Positions 31,055-41,009 are shown, numbered from the stretch's first letter. The stretch: 50,006 bases of DNA from Kaistella pullorum (GCF_014837035.1 NZ_JACSPS010000002.1:851100-901105); one strand, 5' to 3'. The notes: generated from the sequence alone by a model not told the origin. Program-made: numbers and translations.

Positions 31055-32680
31055 TTAAATTTTTTCTAAAAGTACCGTTGAAAATTCGGTCTCGAACATT
31101 ACCGTGCCGTTCTGCACTTTCACAGTCTTTCCTGAATAAGCATCGCGAAGTTTTGCACCATTTTCAAAGATTCCGGTAACATTCACTGTTTTAAGTCCGT
31201 TCGGAAGTTCCAGGCCGATCACCACCTTGTCATTCTGAAATTCCCGCGAGAACCAATAAGGTTTGTCCGAAATCATCTGATGTACTCCGGCGCCAACCGC
31301 AGGATGATTTGCACGGAATTTTCCTAATTTTTGATAGTGCGACAGCAACTTTGCCGTCGCAGGTTTGTAGCGTATGTCGCTCCAGTTCATATTGCTGCGA
31401 AGCGTGGCATCACCGGTCGCTCCCTCAATCGTAAGATCTCTCGCGGTTTCGTCGCCATAGTAAACCTGCGAAATACCTGGTGCAAGAAGCAGTTTTGTGC
31501 CTGCTTCAAATGTTCTTTTTCTGTCTTTATCGAAAGGCGAACCGTCATCATGTGACGTAAGATAATTCATCACCGTTTTGCCGTTCAGGTCTGCATTCAG
31601 CATTTTCGAGTAAGAGGAGAAAAGTTCTTCGTATGGTTTATTCGCGTCACCTTTAAAATCAAAATTGATCAGAGACTTAAAACCATTCTGGTAATAATTG
31701 ACCTTTTTGTCGCCAAAATCATAATTTTGTTTTTGCGAAATTCCATAACCGTAAACCTCACCTACGGTGAAAAACAGATTTTTATCAAGAACATTCGCAG
31801 GATTTTTGGTCTTGTAAATATCGAACGCCTGCTGACAAACCTGCTGAAATTCTTTCCACACATCCTCATTCGTATGTTTCACTGTATCAACGCGGTATCC
31901 ATCGATTCCATATTCTTCCACATAATCAGCAAGCCATTTCATGATGTAATATTTGGGCGCTTTCGGGAAGCCTGTTCGCGTGAAAAAGTCATTCAGCGAA
32001 CTCATTTCAGCTTCATACCGTCCTTCGGCTTTCCATTTATCAACCAGCATTTGTGGCAATTCTGCCGGCGCGTCGGACTCTGTTAAAATATCCGGCAAGT
32101 TCGCAACTAATGTACACGCAGTGGTGCTTTCATAACTGTTGTATTGGCATTGCGGCGAAGTTCTTACCCAGGAGTTCGGGTAAACGGTATCGAGCGGCGT
32201 CACAGGTCCGGTATGATTGATCACCGCGTCTAAAACTATTCTGATGCCTTTTGCATGCGCTTTTTCTACTAGTTCTTTCAGGTCAGCTTCTGTACCGAAA
32301 TTGGGATCAAGCGCCGTCCAGTCTTTCGTCCAATAGCCGTGGAAACCATAGGTTTTGCCCGTTCCTTCATCTGTCGCGCCATGGATCTGCTCCACAACGG
32401 GCGTCATCCAAATTGCATTTATGCCTAAATCCGTAAAGTAATTTTCATCAATTTTCTGAATGATACCGCGCAGATCGCCACCTTCGAAACCGCGAAGAAC
32501 AGCAGGTTTTCCGGTTCGGCCAAAATTCACATCGTTAGATTTATCTCCGTTTGCGAAACGGTCGGTCAGCAGAAAATATACATTCGCGCCTTCCCAGGTA
32601 AACGGTTGTTTTTCGGAATTCTTAACCGATGCACATGATGTAAAGAGAGCCGCAGCTGCGACAAGCAATATTTTTTTCAT
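31055..32680 (-). CDS. GH13 alpha-amylase family lipoprotein
   Basis: This is a 541-residue glycoside hydrolase with lipobox LFTSC (Cys16), so it is surface- or periplasm-anchored. The GH13 regions are I DAVINH (151-156), II GYRVDTVKH with nucleophile Asp265, III GEVYG with acid Glu308, and IV SHDDG with Asp378. The barrel is followed by a C-terminal beta domain (about 455-541). It should cleave alpha-1,4-glucans such as starch or maltodextrin. No SusC/SusD pair or other starch-utilisation gene is present here, so it works alone or with distant genes. The 60-residue stretch after INH (160-220) is long and contains two cysteines (178, 189). Confidence 0.93.
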   Translation of the reverse strand: MKKILLVAAAALFTSCASVKNSEKQPFTWEGANVYFLLTDRFANGDKSNDVNFGRTGKPAVLRGFEGGDLRGIIQKIDENYFTDLGINAIWMTPVVEQIHGATDEGTGKTYGFHGYWTKDWTALDPNFGTEADLKELVEKAHAKGIRIVLDAVINHTGPVTPLDTVYPNSWVRTSPQCQYNSYESTTACTLVANLPDILTESDAPAELPQMLVDKWKAEGRYEAEMSSLNDFFTRTGFPKAPKYYIMKWLADYVEEYGIDGYRVDTVKHTNEDVWKEFQQVCQQAFDIYKTKNPANVLDKNLFFTVGEVYGYGISQKQNYDFGDKKVNYYQNGFKSLINFDFKGDANKPYEELFSSYSKMLNADLNGKTVMNYLTSHDDGSPFDKDRKRTFEAGTKLLLAPGISQVYYGDETARDLTIEGATGDATLRSNMNWSDIRYKPATAKLLSHYQKLGKFRANHPAVGAGVHQMISDKPYWFSREFQNDKVVIGLELPNGLKTVNVTGIFENGAKLRDAYSGKTVKVQNGTVMFETEFSTVLLEKI

Positions 32681-32778
32681 AGTAAAAAATTGATTGCTAA
32701 AGGTAGCCTAAATGCAATCTTTAAAGAAAAATGAGCCGTTCACGAACACCATTTTAACATTACTTTAACATATTTTAT

Positions 32779-32786
32779 TATCTTTG
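32779..32786 (+). promoter_or_regulatory. Promoter of the flippase gene
   Basis: TATCTTTG, an exact consensus match, lies about 70 nt before the flippase ATG in the divergent gap with the amylase gene. On the minus strand TACCTTTA (32698-32705) is a weaker candidate for the amylase gene. Confidence 0.5.
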
Positions 32787-32856
32787 TCCGCTTAACAAGA
32801 AGAACAGTTTCGATTCGCGGAACTCAGCTATTGCCAAACCTAAAAAATTTAAGCGG

Positions 32857-34335
32857 ATGAGTGTGGTCGCGCGACAGGGATTCAAATATTCGGTTATCGG
32901 TTATCTCGGATTCCTACTCGGAACTTTTTCGGCCATTTTCGTGTTTCCGCATGACATGGAGTTTTACGGTAAACTCCGCTACGTTTTGCCTACTGCTGAA
33001 ATGCTTCTGCCCATCGTAGTTTTCGGCCTTTCATTTTCGAACGTGAAATTTTTCACGAAAACGCACGACGACGGCAAACACCAAAATTTTCTTTCGCTTT
33101 CGTTGCTGGGTATCATATTTAATTTCAGCCTCTTTGTTTTAGGTTACGTCGCGGTAAATTTCCTTTTCCCCGAACTTCGGAATACCGAGATGTGGCAGAT
33201 GAAAAGACTTATTCTTCCTTTGATTCTGGTTCTTGCATTCAGCACGGTTTTCAATAAATACCTTTCAAATTTCAAGCGGATTGTAATTCCGAATATATTT
33301 GAAAATTTACTGCCCAAAATTGCCAATCTCGGCGCTTTTTGCCTGTTCTTCTTCATCGGTTTACCCGAAAAGGCCGCATATCTCTTTTTTATCGGAATGT
33401 TTGTGGTGGGACTTTTCGGCTACATCTATTATGCAAACCGTCTAGAGAAGCTGAAACCCGATTTTTCAACAGATTACATTAAAAAAGACGGCCTTTGGAA
33501 AGATGTGCTGAATTACAGTTTCTACGGATTTCTGGGCAACATCGGAAATTTCATTGCGGTGCGTATAGACAGCGTGATGATCGGTGAATTCCTCGGTTTT
33601 GAACCCAACGGGGTTTACAACACGCTCTACTCCATCATTTCACTCATCACCGTGCCGGCCATGGGCTTGTACAGTATTTCGGCCCCGATTATCAACAGAC
33701 ATATTGCAAATAATGAATTTGAAGAACTTGATAGGCTGCACAAGAAATCGTCCTTAGTTCTGTTCTTTTTGGGTTTCGTCCTGCTTTCCTGCGTACTTGT
33801 CGGATTTCCGTACCTGACGCATTTCATCAAAAACGGGGAACTGCTGCGCCAGTCTGAACCTGTGATCTGGGTTTTGGGATTTGCGATGCTCTTTGATTTA
33901 GCGACCGGCTTCAATGGCCATATCATCTCGCTTTCGAAATACTACCGTTTTAATATTGTCGTGATGCTGTTTTTGGCGCTGACTACCGTTTCATTAAACA
34001 TTTATTTCCTCAAAAACACCAATCTAGAACTTTTCGGAATTGCCATTGCCACTGCCATTTCACTCACACTGTTCAATATTGCGAAAATTGTATTTAATTA
34101 CATAAAATTCGGTGTCTTTCCTTTGACGATTGAAATGATTTACGCACTCATTATCGGAACCTTAGGCATTACTGTCTCAGTACTGTTACCTGATTTCGAA
34201 AAAAGTCTGCTGAATTTATTCTACAAACCCGGAATCGTACTCGTGATGTTTTTTGTAGGCAATTATTTCCTGAAAATATTCCCAATCGAAGAATATATTA
34301 ACCGCAACTTTCTGAAAAGTTTATTCAGGTTTTAA
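32857..34335 (+). CDS. Polysaccharide flippase (MOP superfamily, Wzx-like)
   Basis: This is a 492-residue integral membrane protein with about 12-14 membrane segments. The layout (N-terminal ARQGFKYSVIGYLGFLLGTFS, mid-chain GNFIAVRIDSVMIGEFLG, then ISAPIINRHIA) is that of polysaccharide biosynthesis flippases, which move undecaprenyl-linked oligosaccharides across the inner membrane. The mid-chain RIDSVMIGEFLG motif is typical. The two glycosyltransferase-like genes opposite (34.3-35.4 and 37.0-37.9 kb) fit a surface-glycan role. Its stop shares bases with the convergent gene's stop. Confidence 0.9.
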   Translation: MSVVARQGFKYSVIGYLGFLLGTFSAIFVFPHDMEFYGKLRYVLPTAEMLLPIVVFGLSFSNVKFFTKTHDDGKHQNFLSLSLLGIIFNFSLFVLGYVAVNFLFPELRNTEMWQMKRLILPLILVLAFSTVFNKYLSNFKRIVIPNIFENLLPKIANLGAFCLFFFIGLPEKAAYLFFIGMFVVGLFGYIYYANRLEKLKPDFSTDYIKKDGLWKDVLNYSFYGFLGNIGNFIAVRIDSVMIGEFLGFEPNGVYNTLYSIISLITVPAMGLYSISAPIINRHIANNEFEELDRLHKKSSLVLFFLGFVLLSCVLVGFPYLTHFIKNGELLRQSEPVIWVLGFAMLFDLATGFNGHIISLSKYYRFNIVVMLFLALTTVSLNIYFLKNTNLELFGIAIATAISLTLFNIAKIVFNYIKFGVFPLTIEMIYALIIGTLGITVSVLLPDFEKSLLNLFYKPGIVLVMFFVGNYFLKIFPIEEYINRNFLKSLFRF

Positions 34336-35387
34336 AGAAATTTCCGGAGCGTTTCTTCCAAAGTTTTCAACACCTTTTCTTTTGCATATTTTTCCTTAAA
34401 ATCGTACGCGGTGACTTTTGTTAAAGTATAAAGCTGGTCTTCCACATTTTCATGTTCGGGGATGATAAATCGATTTGAATTTGGATAGTCGGAGGGAAAA
34501 ATAGCGATTTTTCCATATTTGATGGCGTCACCCAAATTTCCGCTCAACTTGGTTATCCCGTAATATTCTTTTTGGCTAAAAAATTCGGTTTCAGGCTGCA
34601 ACGGACACCATAAAATCTCAGCTCTTTGCATCCATTCATCGAACAGCTGCTGCGGAACTTTTTCCGTGAAATACTTTAAGGAAATATTCTGAAGTTTGTC
34701 CTTTTCAAAATCCTTTAGCCACTGAAGTTCCTTTCCGGCGGCTTTCCCTAAAAAAACAAACTGAAAATGCCTTTCTCCGCTGAAGGTTTTAATGCGCTCC
34801 AAAAGACGACGGTAGTTCCGGCGTTCCTGAGAAACTGCTCCCGGAATCACGACCGTAATATTTGAGTTTCTTTCACTTTCGTATTCATTCAAAAAGAAAA
34901 CCGGCAAAGAATTCAATTTAGATCGAGGATTTGTCTTGAGTAAAGATTCATCCAAAACCAAAAGATTTGCGGCCTTCTCAAATACTTTTGGCGCAGACAA
35001 TAAATCTTCTTTGAGCAAAAGTTTTAATCGGTATGTAAAGTCTTTTTTAAAGACATTTTCCAGCAGCTGAAGACTTGAAATCTTTGTGAAATTAAGGTTA
35101 TGAATGATTACGGACGTATTGAAATGTGCCGTGACCTTAAAAAACAAATCGAAATACCGATGGACAGTGCCGATAATTACAAGAGCGTATTTTTCATCCT
35201 TTAATACTGCCAAAAGGTCCTCAGGTCGAATCTCAAAAGCTCGCTGAGAATTGGTCCCAATTTGCTTAAAGATTTTCGGACTGAAATAATAATCCACCGA
35301 AAACTGTTCGGAATCTTTCATCAACTCCATAAAGTTGCCCGCAATTTCCGCGTGCGTATCGAGCTCGATGTAAGCGATTCTTTCCAA
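34332..35387 (-). CDS. GT4-like glycosyltransferase
   Basis: This is a 351-residue protein with GT-B-like features: an N-terminal Rossmann half (RIAYIELDTHAEIAGNF), a linker at about 165-180, and a C-terminal half with VVIPGAVSQERRNYRRLLE, FQFVFLGKAAG and ITKLSGNLGDAIKYGKIAIFP. The second half resembles the donor-binding part of GT4 enzymes, but the usual E-x7-E motif is not clear, so the assignment is tentative. The start is TTG at 35387, since the conserved N-terminal strand begins there. It lies 3 nt after the amidohydrolase gene and is last in the polA group. Confidence 0.6.
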   Translation of the reverse strand: MERIAYIELDTHAEIAGNFMELMKDSEQFSVDYYFSPKIFKQIGTNSQRAFEIRPEDLLAVLKDEKYALVIIGTVHRYFDLFFKVTAHFNTSVIIHNLNFTKISSLQLLENVFKKDFTYRLKLLLKEDLLSAPKVFEKAANLLVLDESLLKTNPRSKLNSLPVFFLNEYESERNSNITVVIPGAVSQERRNYRRLLERIKTFSGERHFQFVFLGKAAGKELQWLKDFEKDKLQNISLKYFTEKVPQQLFDEWMQRAEILWCPLQPETEFFSQKEYYGITKLSGNLGDAIKYGKIAIFPSDYPNSNRFIIPEHENVEDQLYTLTKVTAYDFKEKYAKEKVLKTLEETLRKFL

Positions 35388-35390
35388 TTT

Positions 35391-37013
35391 TTAATGCACT
35401 TTTTTACCGTTCGAGAAGGTTTCCAAAACCTTAGACTGCAGAATGTCATCTTCTTCAGCTCTCATCAAATCCTGGTTCAGCACCACGAAATCAGCCGCCT
35501 TACCCACTTCCAAACTTCCAACTTCATTTTCCTGGAAACCAGCCTTTGCGGCCCAAATTGTCATTCCGCGCAGGGCCTGTTCGCGCGTCAATGCATTCTC
35601 CTTCTGAAAACCGTTTGGTGGAAAATGTTTGGCATCTTTGCGGGCAACAGCCGCATAGAATGTTTTGATAGGATTAATTTCTTCCACCGGAAAATCAGTT
35701 CCGAGAGGCAGCCAACCGTTTTGCTGAAGCAATTTCTGGTACGCGTAAGAATGTTTCAGACGCTCCTTACCGATGCGCTGCTCCGCCCAATACATGTCAG
35801 AAGTAGCGTGGGTAGGCTGAACAGACGGAATGATTCCATATTTTCCAAACAGTTCAAAATCCGGTTCCTGTACGATCTGTGCATGCTCGATCCGCCATCT
35901 TCTATCGCTTTTTATTCCGAGCGTTTCGCCATAGATTTTCAGGATGGTTCGGTTCGCGGAGTCACCTATTGCGTGCGTACACATTTGCAGGTCGCTGTTT
36001 TTCAGTCTTTTAGCTAAATAACGGAATTGTTCCGGGTCGCGGAGCATAAAACCTTTCCAATCTTTCTTGTCAGCGTAGTCGTGCAGCAAACATGCGCCAC
36101 GAGACCCCAGTGCGCCGTCAGAAAATACTTTGTAGCCGCCGAATGTTATATTGCCGTTCGTGAAACGACCTTTCCTGATCCACTCGTCATACGTGGCAGG
36201 ATTATCTTCCAGCAGCGCGAAAATTTTCATATCGAGAATCTTTTGGTCCTGCGCCTTTTCTAGCAGTGAAAATGTGTGTGGTGTAATGCCGCAGTCGTGC
36301 AGCGAGGTAAGCCCGTACGAGAAACAAACCTTCTGCAAATCAGCAAAATATCCGATCGCCATGTCGTCACTGATCTCCGGAATGTATTTCTCCACAAGCA
36401 GCATCGCATTATCAATCAGGATGCCAGTGAGTTTTCCATTGATTTTTTCAATTTCGCCGCCGGCAACCGTCGTAGCCGTGGTAATTCCCGCAATATCCAA
36501 GGCTTTTTGATTGGCTACAGCCGCGTGCCCGTCCACTCTTTTCAGATAAACCGGTCGGTCCGGGAACAATTGGTCGAGTCTGCTTTTATTTGGAAACTCC
36601 TTTACCGGCCAGTCATTTTGGTCCCAACTGCGGCCATAAAGCCATTCCGTCGGGGCTGTTTTGGCATATTCGGTCATTTTAGAAATGATTTCATCCCAGG
36701 ATTTTGTGCCCCAAAGTTCACACTTCCATTTGTCTGTGGCGTATCCGGTGAAATGGCAATGTGCATCAATAAAGCCCGGAAACACAGATTTCCCCTGAAG
36801 GTCCTGAATGTTTTTAGCTTTAAAATCTTTAAGTACAGATCTATTTGTCCCGACGGAAACTATTTTACCATTCGACACGGCCATCGCTTCAGCAACGTCA
36901 AATTTTTGGTTTACAGTGTAGATTTTTGCGTTGTGTATAATCAGATCCACCGATTTCTGTGCCGCTACGAACACTGAAATCATGAGGGCCAAAATTCCAA
37001 ATAAATATTTCAT
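35391..37013 (-). CDS. Exported amidohydrolase, YtcJ-like
   Basis: This is a 540-residue metal-dependent hydrolase with a signal peptide (to about residue 19, VFVAAQ). The metal motif HxH is DAHCHFTG (His85, His87). Later ligands lie in SLHDCG, CTHAIGDSANR and GTDFPVE. The C-terminal KAADFVVL closes the urease-type beta-sandwich. YtcJ family members act on amides or carbamates, and no substrate is firmly known. It sits between two glycosyltransferase genes with gaps of 2-3 nt, so it is strongly co-expressed with them and polA. Confidence 0.9.
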   Translation of the reverse strand: MKYLFGILALMISVFVAAQKSVDLIIHNAKIYTVNQKFDVAEAMAVSNGKIVSVGTNRSVLKDFKAKNIQDLQGKSVFPGFIDAHCHFTGYATDKWKCELWGTKSWDEIISKMTEYAKTAPTEWLYGRSWDQNDWPVKEFPNKSRLDQLFPDRPVYLKRVDGHAAVANQKALDIAGITTATTVAGGEIEKINGKLTGILIDNAMLLVEKYIPEISDDMAIGYFADLQKVCFSYGLTSLHDCGITPHTFSLLEKAQDQKILDMKIFALLEDNPATYDEWIRKGRFTNGNITFGGYKVFSDGALGSRGACLLHDYADKKDWKGFMLRDPEQFRYLAKRLKNSDLQMCTHAIGDSANRTILKIYGETLGIKSDRRWRIEHAQIVQEPDFELFGKYGIIPSVQPTHATSDMYWAEQRIGKERLKHSYAYQKLLQQNGWLPLGTDFPVEEINPIKTFYAAVARKDAKHFPPNGFQKENALTREQALRGMTIWAAKAGFQENEVGSLEVGKAADFVVLNQDLMRAEEDDILQSKVLETFSNGKKVH

Positions 37014-37015
37014 AA

Positions 37016-37894
37016 TTACTTTTTTCTAAACATTTGTTTCCAGCGCAGATTCCGGATAAATTTCACTTCCTCTGCTGCAAGCTGTCTGGGTTCATTTTGT
37101 TTCAGGAAAGAATTTATCGTTATAAAAAACTCGGAAACCGACTGGTTTTTCAGTGAAGATTTTGCCGATGAAACTATGGCTAAAGGTAAATTCAAACCAA
37201 TATTGTAAAAATATTCGCCAAGTTTTTCAGCCTTCTGATTTTTATATTTAAAGGCGGTGGGCCGAAGATGTTTCACCCACAAATCCTTGAGCGTGACGGT
37301 CCGGAAACCCGCTTTTTTTGCGAGCATAACATCAATGTTATCCCAGCCAAGAACAGTTCTGAGGCCATCCATCTCATTAAAACATTCTTTCCGATAAGAC
37401 TTTATGGGTCCGCGTACGTGCGTTTTAGAGGAGATATCTTCGAAAATCCACTGCTTTTTTTCGTCGTTAAAGTCGAAAGCCAGCGACTTTTCGAATACTT
37501 TTTTACTGATTTTTACGATTCCGGACACCATTCCCACTTTCGGATCGGCGACGTAAACTGCATTCAATTCTTCGAGGTAATTATTTGGAAAAATAATGTC
37601 GGCATCAAATTTACAGATGATGTCAACGTTATCCAAATGAGCTGTCTGTAAGCCTTTATAAAAAGTCCGGACCACCTTTGCACCAGGTTCGTGTGCTGAC
37701 GTTTTCAGATTCAAAATTTTAAATCGCGAATCATTCAGTATAAAATCCTCAACTAAATTTTGTGTATTATCCGTAGAGCCATCGTTGACGACGATCACCT
37801 CAAAATCCTTAAAAGCCTGGTCTTTCAAAGATTTAAGACAAAAAATGATATTTTTTTCCTCGTTGTGCGTTGGGATGATGATCAGAAATCTCAT
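37016..37894 (-). CDS. GT2 family glycosyltransferase
   Basis: This 292-residue GT-A fold enzyme starts FLIIIPTHNEEKNI, with VVNDGSTDNT as the nucleotide-sugar binding block and FDADI (DxD-type metal site, about 95-99). HVRGPIKSYRKEC and LGWDNIDVMLAKKAG follow in the acceptor half. It would add a sugar to a lipid- or protein-linked acceptor. No membrane segment is obvious. It starts 3 nt after the YciI stop. Confidence 0.92.
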   Translation of the reverse strand: MRFLIIIPTHNEEKNIIFCLKSLKDQAFKDFEVIVVNDGSTDNTQNLVEDFILNDSRFKILNLKTSAHEPGAKVVRTFYKGLQTAHLDNVDIICKFDADIIFPNNYLEELNAVYVADPKVGMVSGIVKISKKVFEKSLAFDFNDEKKQWIFEDISSKTHVRGPIKSYRKECFNEMDGLRTVLGWDNIDVMLAKKAGFRTVTLKDLWVKHLRPTAFKYKNQKAEKLGEYFYNIGLNLPLAIVSSAKSSLKNQSVSEFFITINSFLKQNEPRQLAAEEVKFIRNLRWKQMFRKK

Positions 37895-37897
37895 TGG

Positions 37898-38167
37898 CTA
37901 TAGCAGTTCATCGTGCCATTCGCGCATCGTCACTTTAGCGACAAGGCCTTCCTGCACGAACGGATCGTTCTTCACAAAATCTTCTGCCGACTCGCGGTCC
38001 ACAAAAATGCCCATCGCGCCTTCACCCGGGACCGAAAACGGACCGATGCCCAGAACTTTTCCGGCTTTCACAAATTTCTCCTCATTTTCCTGATGACGCG
38101 GATAAACCTCCATGAACTGTTCCATAGTCGCATCTGCACGGTTTTCGTAGAAAATTACAGTTTTCAT
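37898..38167 (-). CDS. YciI family protein
   Basis: This is an 89-residue small ferredoxin-like-fold protein of the YciI/YCII family (RHQENEEKFVKAGKVLGIGPF, GAMGIFVDRESAEDFVKNDPF, WHDELL at the end). Family members bind small molecules and some have a His-Asp dyad. The function is unknown. It lies 23 nt after polA and 3 nt before the GT2 gene. Confidence 0.88.
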   Translation of the reverse strand: MKTVIFYENRADATMEQFMEVYPRHQENEEKFVKAGKVLGIGPFSVPGEGAMGIFVDRESAEDFVKNDPFVQEGLVAKVTMREWHDELL

Positions 38168-38190
38168 AATCTGAGTTTTATGGTTAAGAT

Positions 38191-41004
38191 TTAATGAGCC
38201 TCGAGCCAGTTTTCGCCCACACCCACTTCCACCAACATTGGAACTTTAGTTTCAATCGCAGATTCCATTTCAGATTTTATAAGTGATGTGGCAACCTCGA
38301 TTTCGTCATCCGGCGCTTCAAAAAGAAGTTCGTCATGCACCTGGAGCAGCATTTTTGTCTTTAAATTTAATTCCGTCAGTTTTTTATCGATATTGATCAT
38401 CGCAAGTTTGATCACATCCGCGGCACTTCCCTGTATTGGGGCATTCACAGCATTCCGCTCTGCATGTGCTTTCACCACAAAATTTCCGGAATTGATGTCT
38501 TTCAGATGGCGTTTGCGTTTCAAAATGGTCTCTACATAACCTATTTCACGGGCTTTTTCCACCTGCTCGGCCATGTATTTTTTGAGTCTTGGATAGGTTT
38601 GAAAATATGCCTCAATCATCTGCTTCGCTTCTGCCCTCGAAAGGCCGGTCTGCTCTGCCAAACCAAAAGCGCCCTGGCCGTAAAGAATTCCGAAATTCAC
38701 CGTCTTAGCTTGCCCGCGCTGAACTTTTGAGACTTCCTCCAATGGAATATCAAACAGCCTGGCGGCGGTGGACGCGTGGATATCTTCACCATTCTGGAAG
38801 GCTTCAATCATATTTTCTTCATTCGAAATCTCCGCAATAAGGCGAAGTTCGATCTGTGAATAATCTGCAGAAATAATTTTGTGCCCTGGCGCCGCGACAA
38901 ACGCGCCGCGAATCTGCTGTCCACGCACTGTTCGGATCGGGATATTCTGTAAATTCGGATTTACCGAAGCCAGGCGGCCTGTGGCTGCCGTAGTTTGCGA
39001 GAAACTCGTATGAACGCGGTTATCATTTTTGTCGATCTGCAGCGGAAGCGCATCGACATAAGTCGATTTTAGTTTTTGGTAAGTTCTGTATTCAAGAATG
39101 TATTTGATAATATCGTGCTTTGCCGAAAGTTTCTGCAAAATATCCTCGGACGTGGCATACTGACCGGTTTTAGTCTTTTTTGCTTTCGGATCCAGCTGCA
39201 GTTTTTCAAAGAGGATCTCACCGAGCTGTCGTGGTGAATTCACATTAAATTCTACATCTGCCATCTCGAAAATCTTCCTTTCAAGATCACGCAGGTCTGT
39301 TTCAAGATCCGTGCTTTCCTGTTCGAGCCATTCTTTATCCAACGCTACACCTTCGAGCTCCATTTTGGCCAAAACCTGCATCAGCGGCATCTCAACCTTA
39401 TAAAACAAATCTTCGAGGTTCTCTTTCTGAAGTTGAGGCGCAAAAACAGTGTATAACTGGAAAGTGATATCGGCATCTTCAGCGGCGTAATTTGTTTGCT
39501 CTTCTACGGGAAGATCGCGCAACGTAATCTGGTTTTTACCTTTCTTTCCTATTAAAGTTTCAATGGCAACAGGTTTGTAATTCAAATAAACCTCTGAAAG
39601 ATAATCCATTACGTGCCGCCCATCAGGATTCAGCAGGTAATGTGCGATCATGGTGTCGAACATTGCGCCTTGCATGTCCACGCCGTAGCGCTTCAGGACT
39701 TTGTAATCGAATTTTAAGTTATGAGCGATCTTAATGACATTCTGCTTTTCGAAAAATGGCCTGAAGATTTCAATAGTCGCTTTAGCCTCTTCCAGATCTG
39801 CGGAAAGCGGAATGTAATATGCCAGACCTTTGCGGTACGAGAAACTGATGCCCACAAGTTCGGCCTCCATTTCATCAAGTGAAGTGGTTTCCGTATCAAA
39901 AGCGACTGCGGGTTGCGACATTAAGTTCCAGGCTAGTGTCTTCTGGGCTTTTGGAAGATCAATGTACTGATAAAGAACGTCGTTGTCCTCAAAGGTAGAT
40001 TTTGTGCGCGTTGCATGATCGAGTTCTTCAAAATTGGCAAAAAGATCTAGCTGCAAGGAACTTCCGGCGGGTGCTGAAGAAGGTTTTTGAACATTCTGAA
40101 CATTTTCTGTAGGCGTGGCAAAAGCCCGGTAGAGATTTTCATATAGTCTGCGGAATTCCACTTCATCAAAAACTTCCTTTACTTTTTCCCAATCGGGTGT
40201 CTCGAGGTCGTACTGTTCCTGGTGGAACTCCAGCGGAGCGTCGCAGATGATTGTGGCCAGTTTTTTTGAAAGGATTCCGCGCTCGGCGCTCGCCTCTACT
40301 TTTTCACGCAGTTTACCTTTGATCTCATGCGTGTTTGCCAAAAGGTTTTCAAGACTTCCGTATTCTTTAAGGAATTTTTTAGCGGTTTTCTCGCCGACGC
40401 CGTCTAAACCGGGAATATTATCCACGGAATCACCCATCATTGCGAGAAAATCTATTACCTGTTTAGGATCTTCGATTTCGTATTTTTCCTTTACTTCATC
40501 TACACCGAGGATGGTGAATTCGGCACCTTTGAGACCCGGTTTGTAAATTTTGATTTTATCTGTGACAAGCTGTGCAAAATCTTTATCGGGCGTTACCATG
40601 AATGTGGTGTATCCTTCTTTTTCGGCCTTGCAGGCAATGGTTCCGATTACATCGTCGGCTTCATAACCTTCGACACCCAGGATCGGGACATGCATCGCCT
40701 GAAGGATGCGGTGAATGTATGGGATTGCCAGCTGGATAGCTTCCGGCGTTTCATTCCGGTTGGCTTTATACTCGGCAAAATCTACGGTACGCACACTGGC
40801 CTGGCCTACATCAAAAACAACCGCGAGGTGCGATGGTTTCTCCCGCCGTATAAGTTCTATCAAAGAGTTGGTAAAGCCGAAGATTGCAGAGGTATCCCGC
40901 CCGTCGCTGGTCATCCTTGGCGTACGGATCAAGGCGTAATAGCCACGGAAGATCATCGCATATGCATCGATCAGGAAAAGCCTTTTGTCTTGGTTGTCTT
41001 GCAT
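38191..41004 (-). CDS. polA: DNA polymerase I
   Basis: This is a 937-residue repair and Okazaki-fragment polymerase. The 5'-3' exonuclease domain spans about 1-290 (LFLIDAYAMIFRGYYA, GDSVDNIPGLDGVGEKTA). The 3'-5' exonuclease domain (about 345-530) appears active, as VAFDTETTSL keeps the Asp-x-Glu metal ligands. The polymerase domain (about 560-937) has motif A DYSQIELRLIA, motif B RGQAKTVNFGILYG and motif C VHDELLFE. A consensus -7 box lies only five bases before the ATG, which predicts a leaderless mRNA. It leads a tight run with yciI, GT2, amidohydrolase and GT4-like genes. Confidence 0.98.
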   Translation of the reverse strand: MQDNQDKRLFLIDAYAMIFRGYYALIRTPRMTSDGRDTSAIFGFTNSLIELIRREKPSHLAVVFDVGQASVRTVDFAEYKANRNETPEAIQLAIPYIHRILQAMHVPILGVEGYEADDVIGTIACKAEKEGYTTFMVTPDKDFAQLVTDKIKIYKPGLKGAEFTILGVDEVKEKYEIEDPKQVIDFLAMMGDSVDNIPGLDGVGEKTAKKFLKEYGSLENLLANTHEIKGKLREKVEASAERGILSKKLATIICDAPLEFHQEQYDLETPDWEKVKEVFDEVEFRRLYENLYRAFATPTENVQNVQKPSSAPAGSSLQLDLFANFEELDHATRTKSTFEDNDVLYQYIDLPKAQKTLAWNLMSQPAVAFDTETTSLDEMEAELVGISFSYRKGLAYYIPLSADLEEAKATIEIFRPFFEKQNVIKIAHNLKFDYKVLKRYGVDMQGAMFDTMIAHYLLNPDGRHVMDYLSEVYLNYKPVAIETLIGKKGKNQITLRDLPVEEQTNYAAEDADITFQLYTVFAPQLQKENLEDLFYKVEMPLMQVLAKMELEGVALDKEWLEQESTDLETDLRDLERKIFEMADVEFNVNSPRQLGEILFEKLQLDPKAKKTKTGQYATSEDILQKLSAKHDIIKYILEYRTYQKLKSTYVDALPLQIDKNDNRVHTSFSQTTAATGRLASVNPNLQNIPIRTVRGQQIRGAFVAAPGHKIISADYSQIELRLIAEISNEENMIEAFQNGEDIHASTAARLFDIPLEEVSKVQRGQAKTVNFGILYGQGAFGLAEQTGLSRAEAKQMIEAYFQTYPRLKKYMAEQVEKAREIGYVETILKRKRHLKDINSGNFVVKAHAERNAVNAPIQGSAADVIKLAMINIDKKLTELNLKTKMLLQVHDELLFEAPDDEIEVATSLIKSEMESAIETKVPMLVEVGVGENWLEAH

Positions 41005-41009
41005 GTCAG

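Noticed and set aside
31055..32680. Polysaccharide utilisation locus around the amylase
   Set aside because: No SusC/SusD pair, sensor or second glycoside hydrolase lies next to it.
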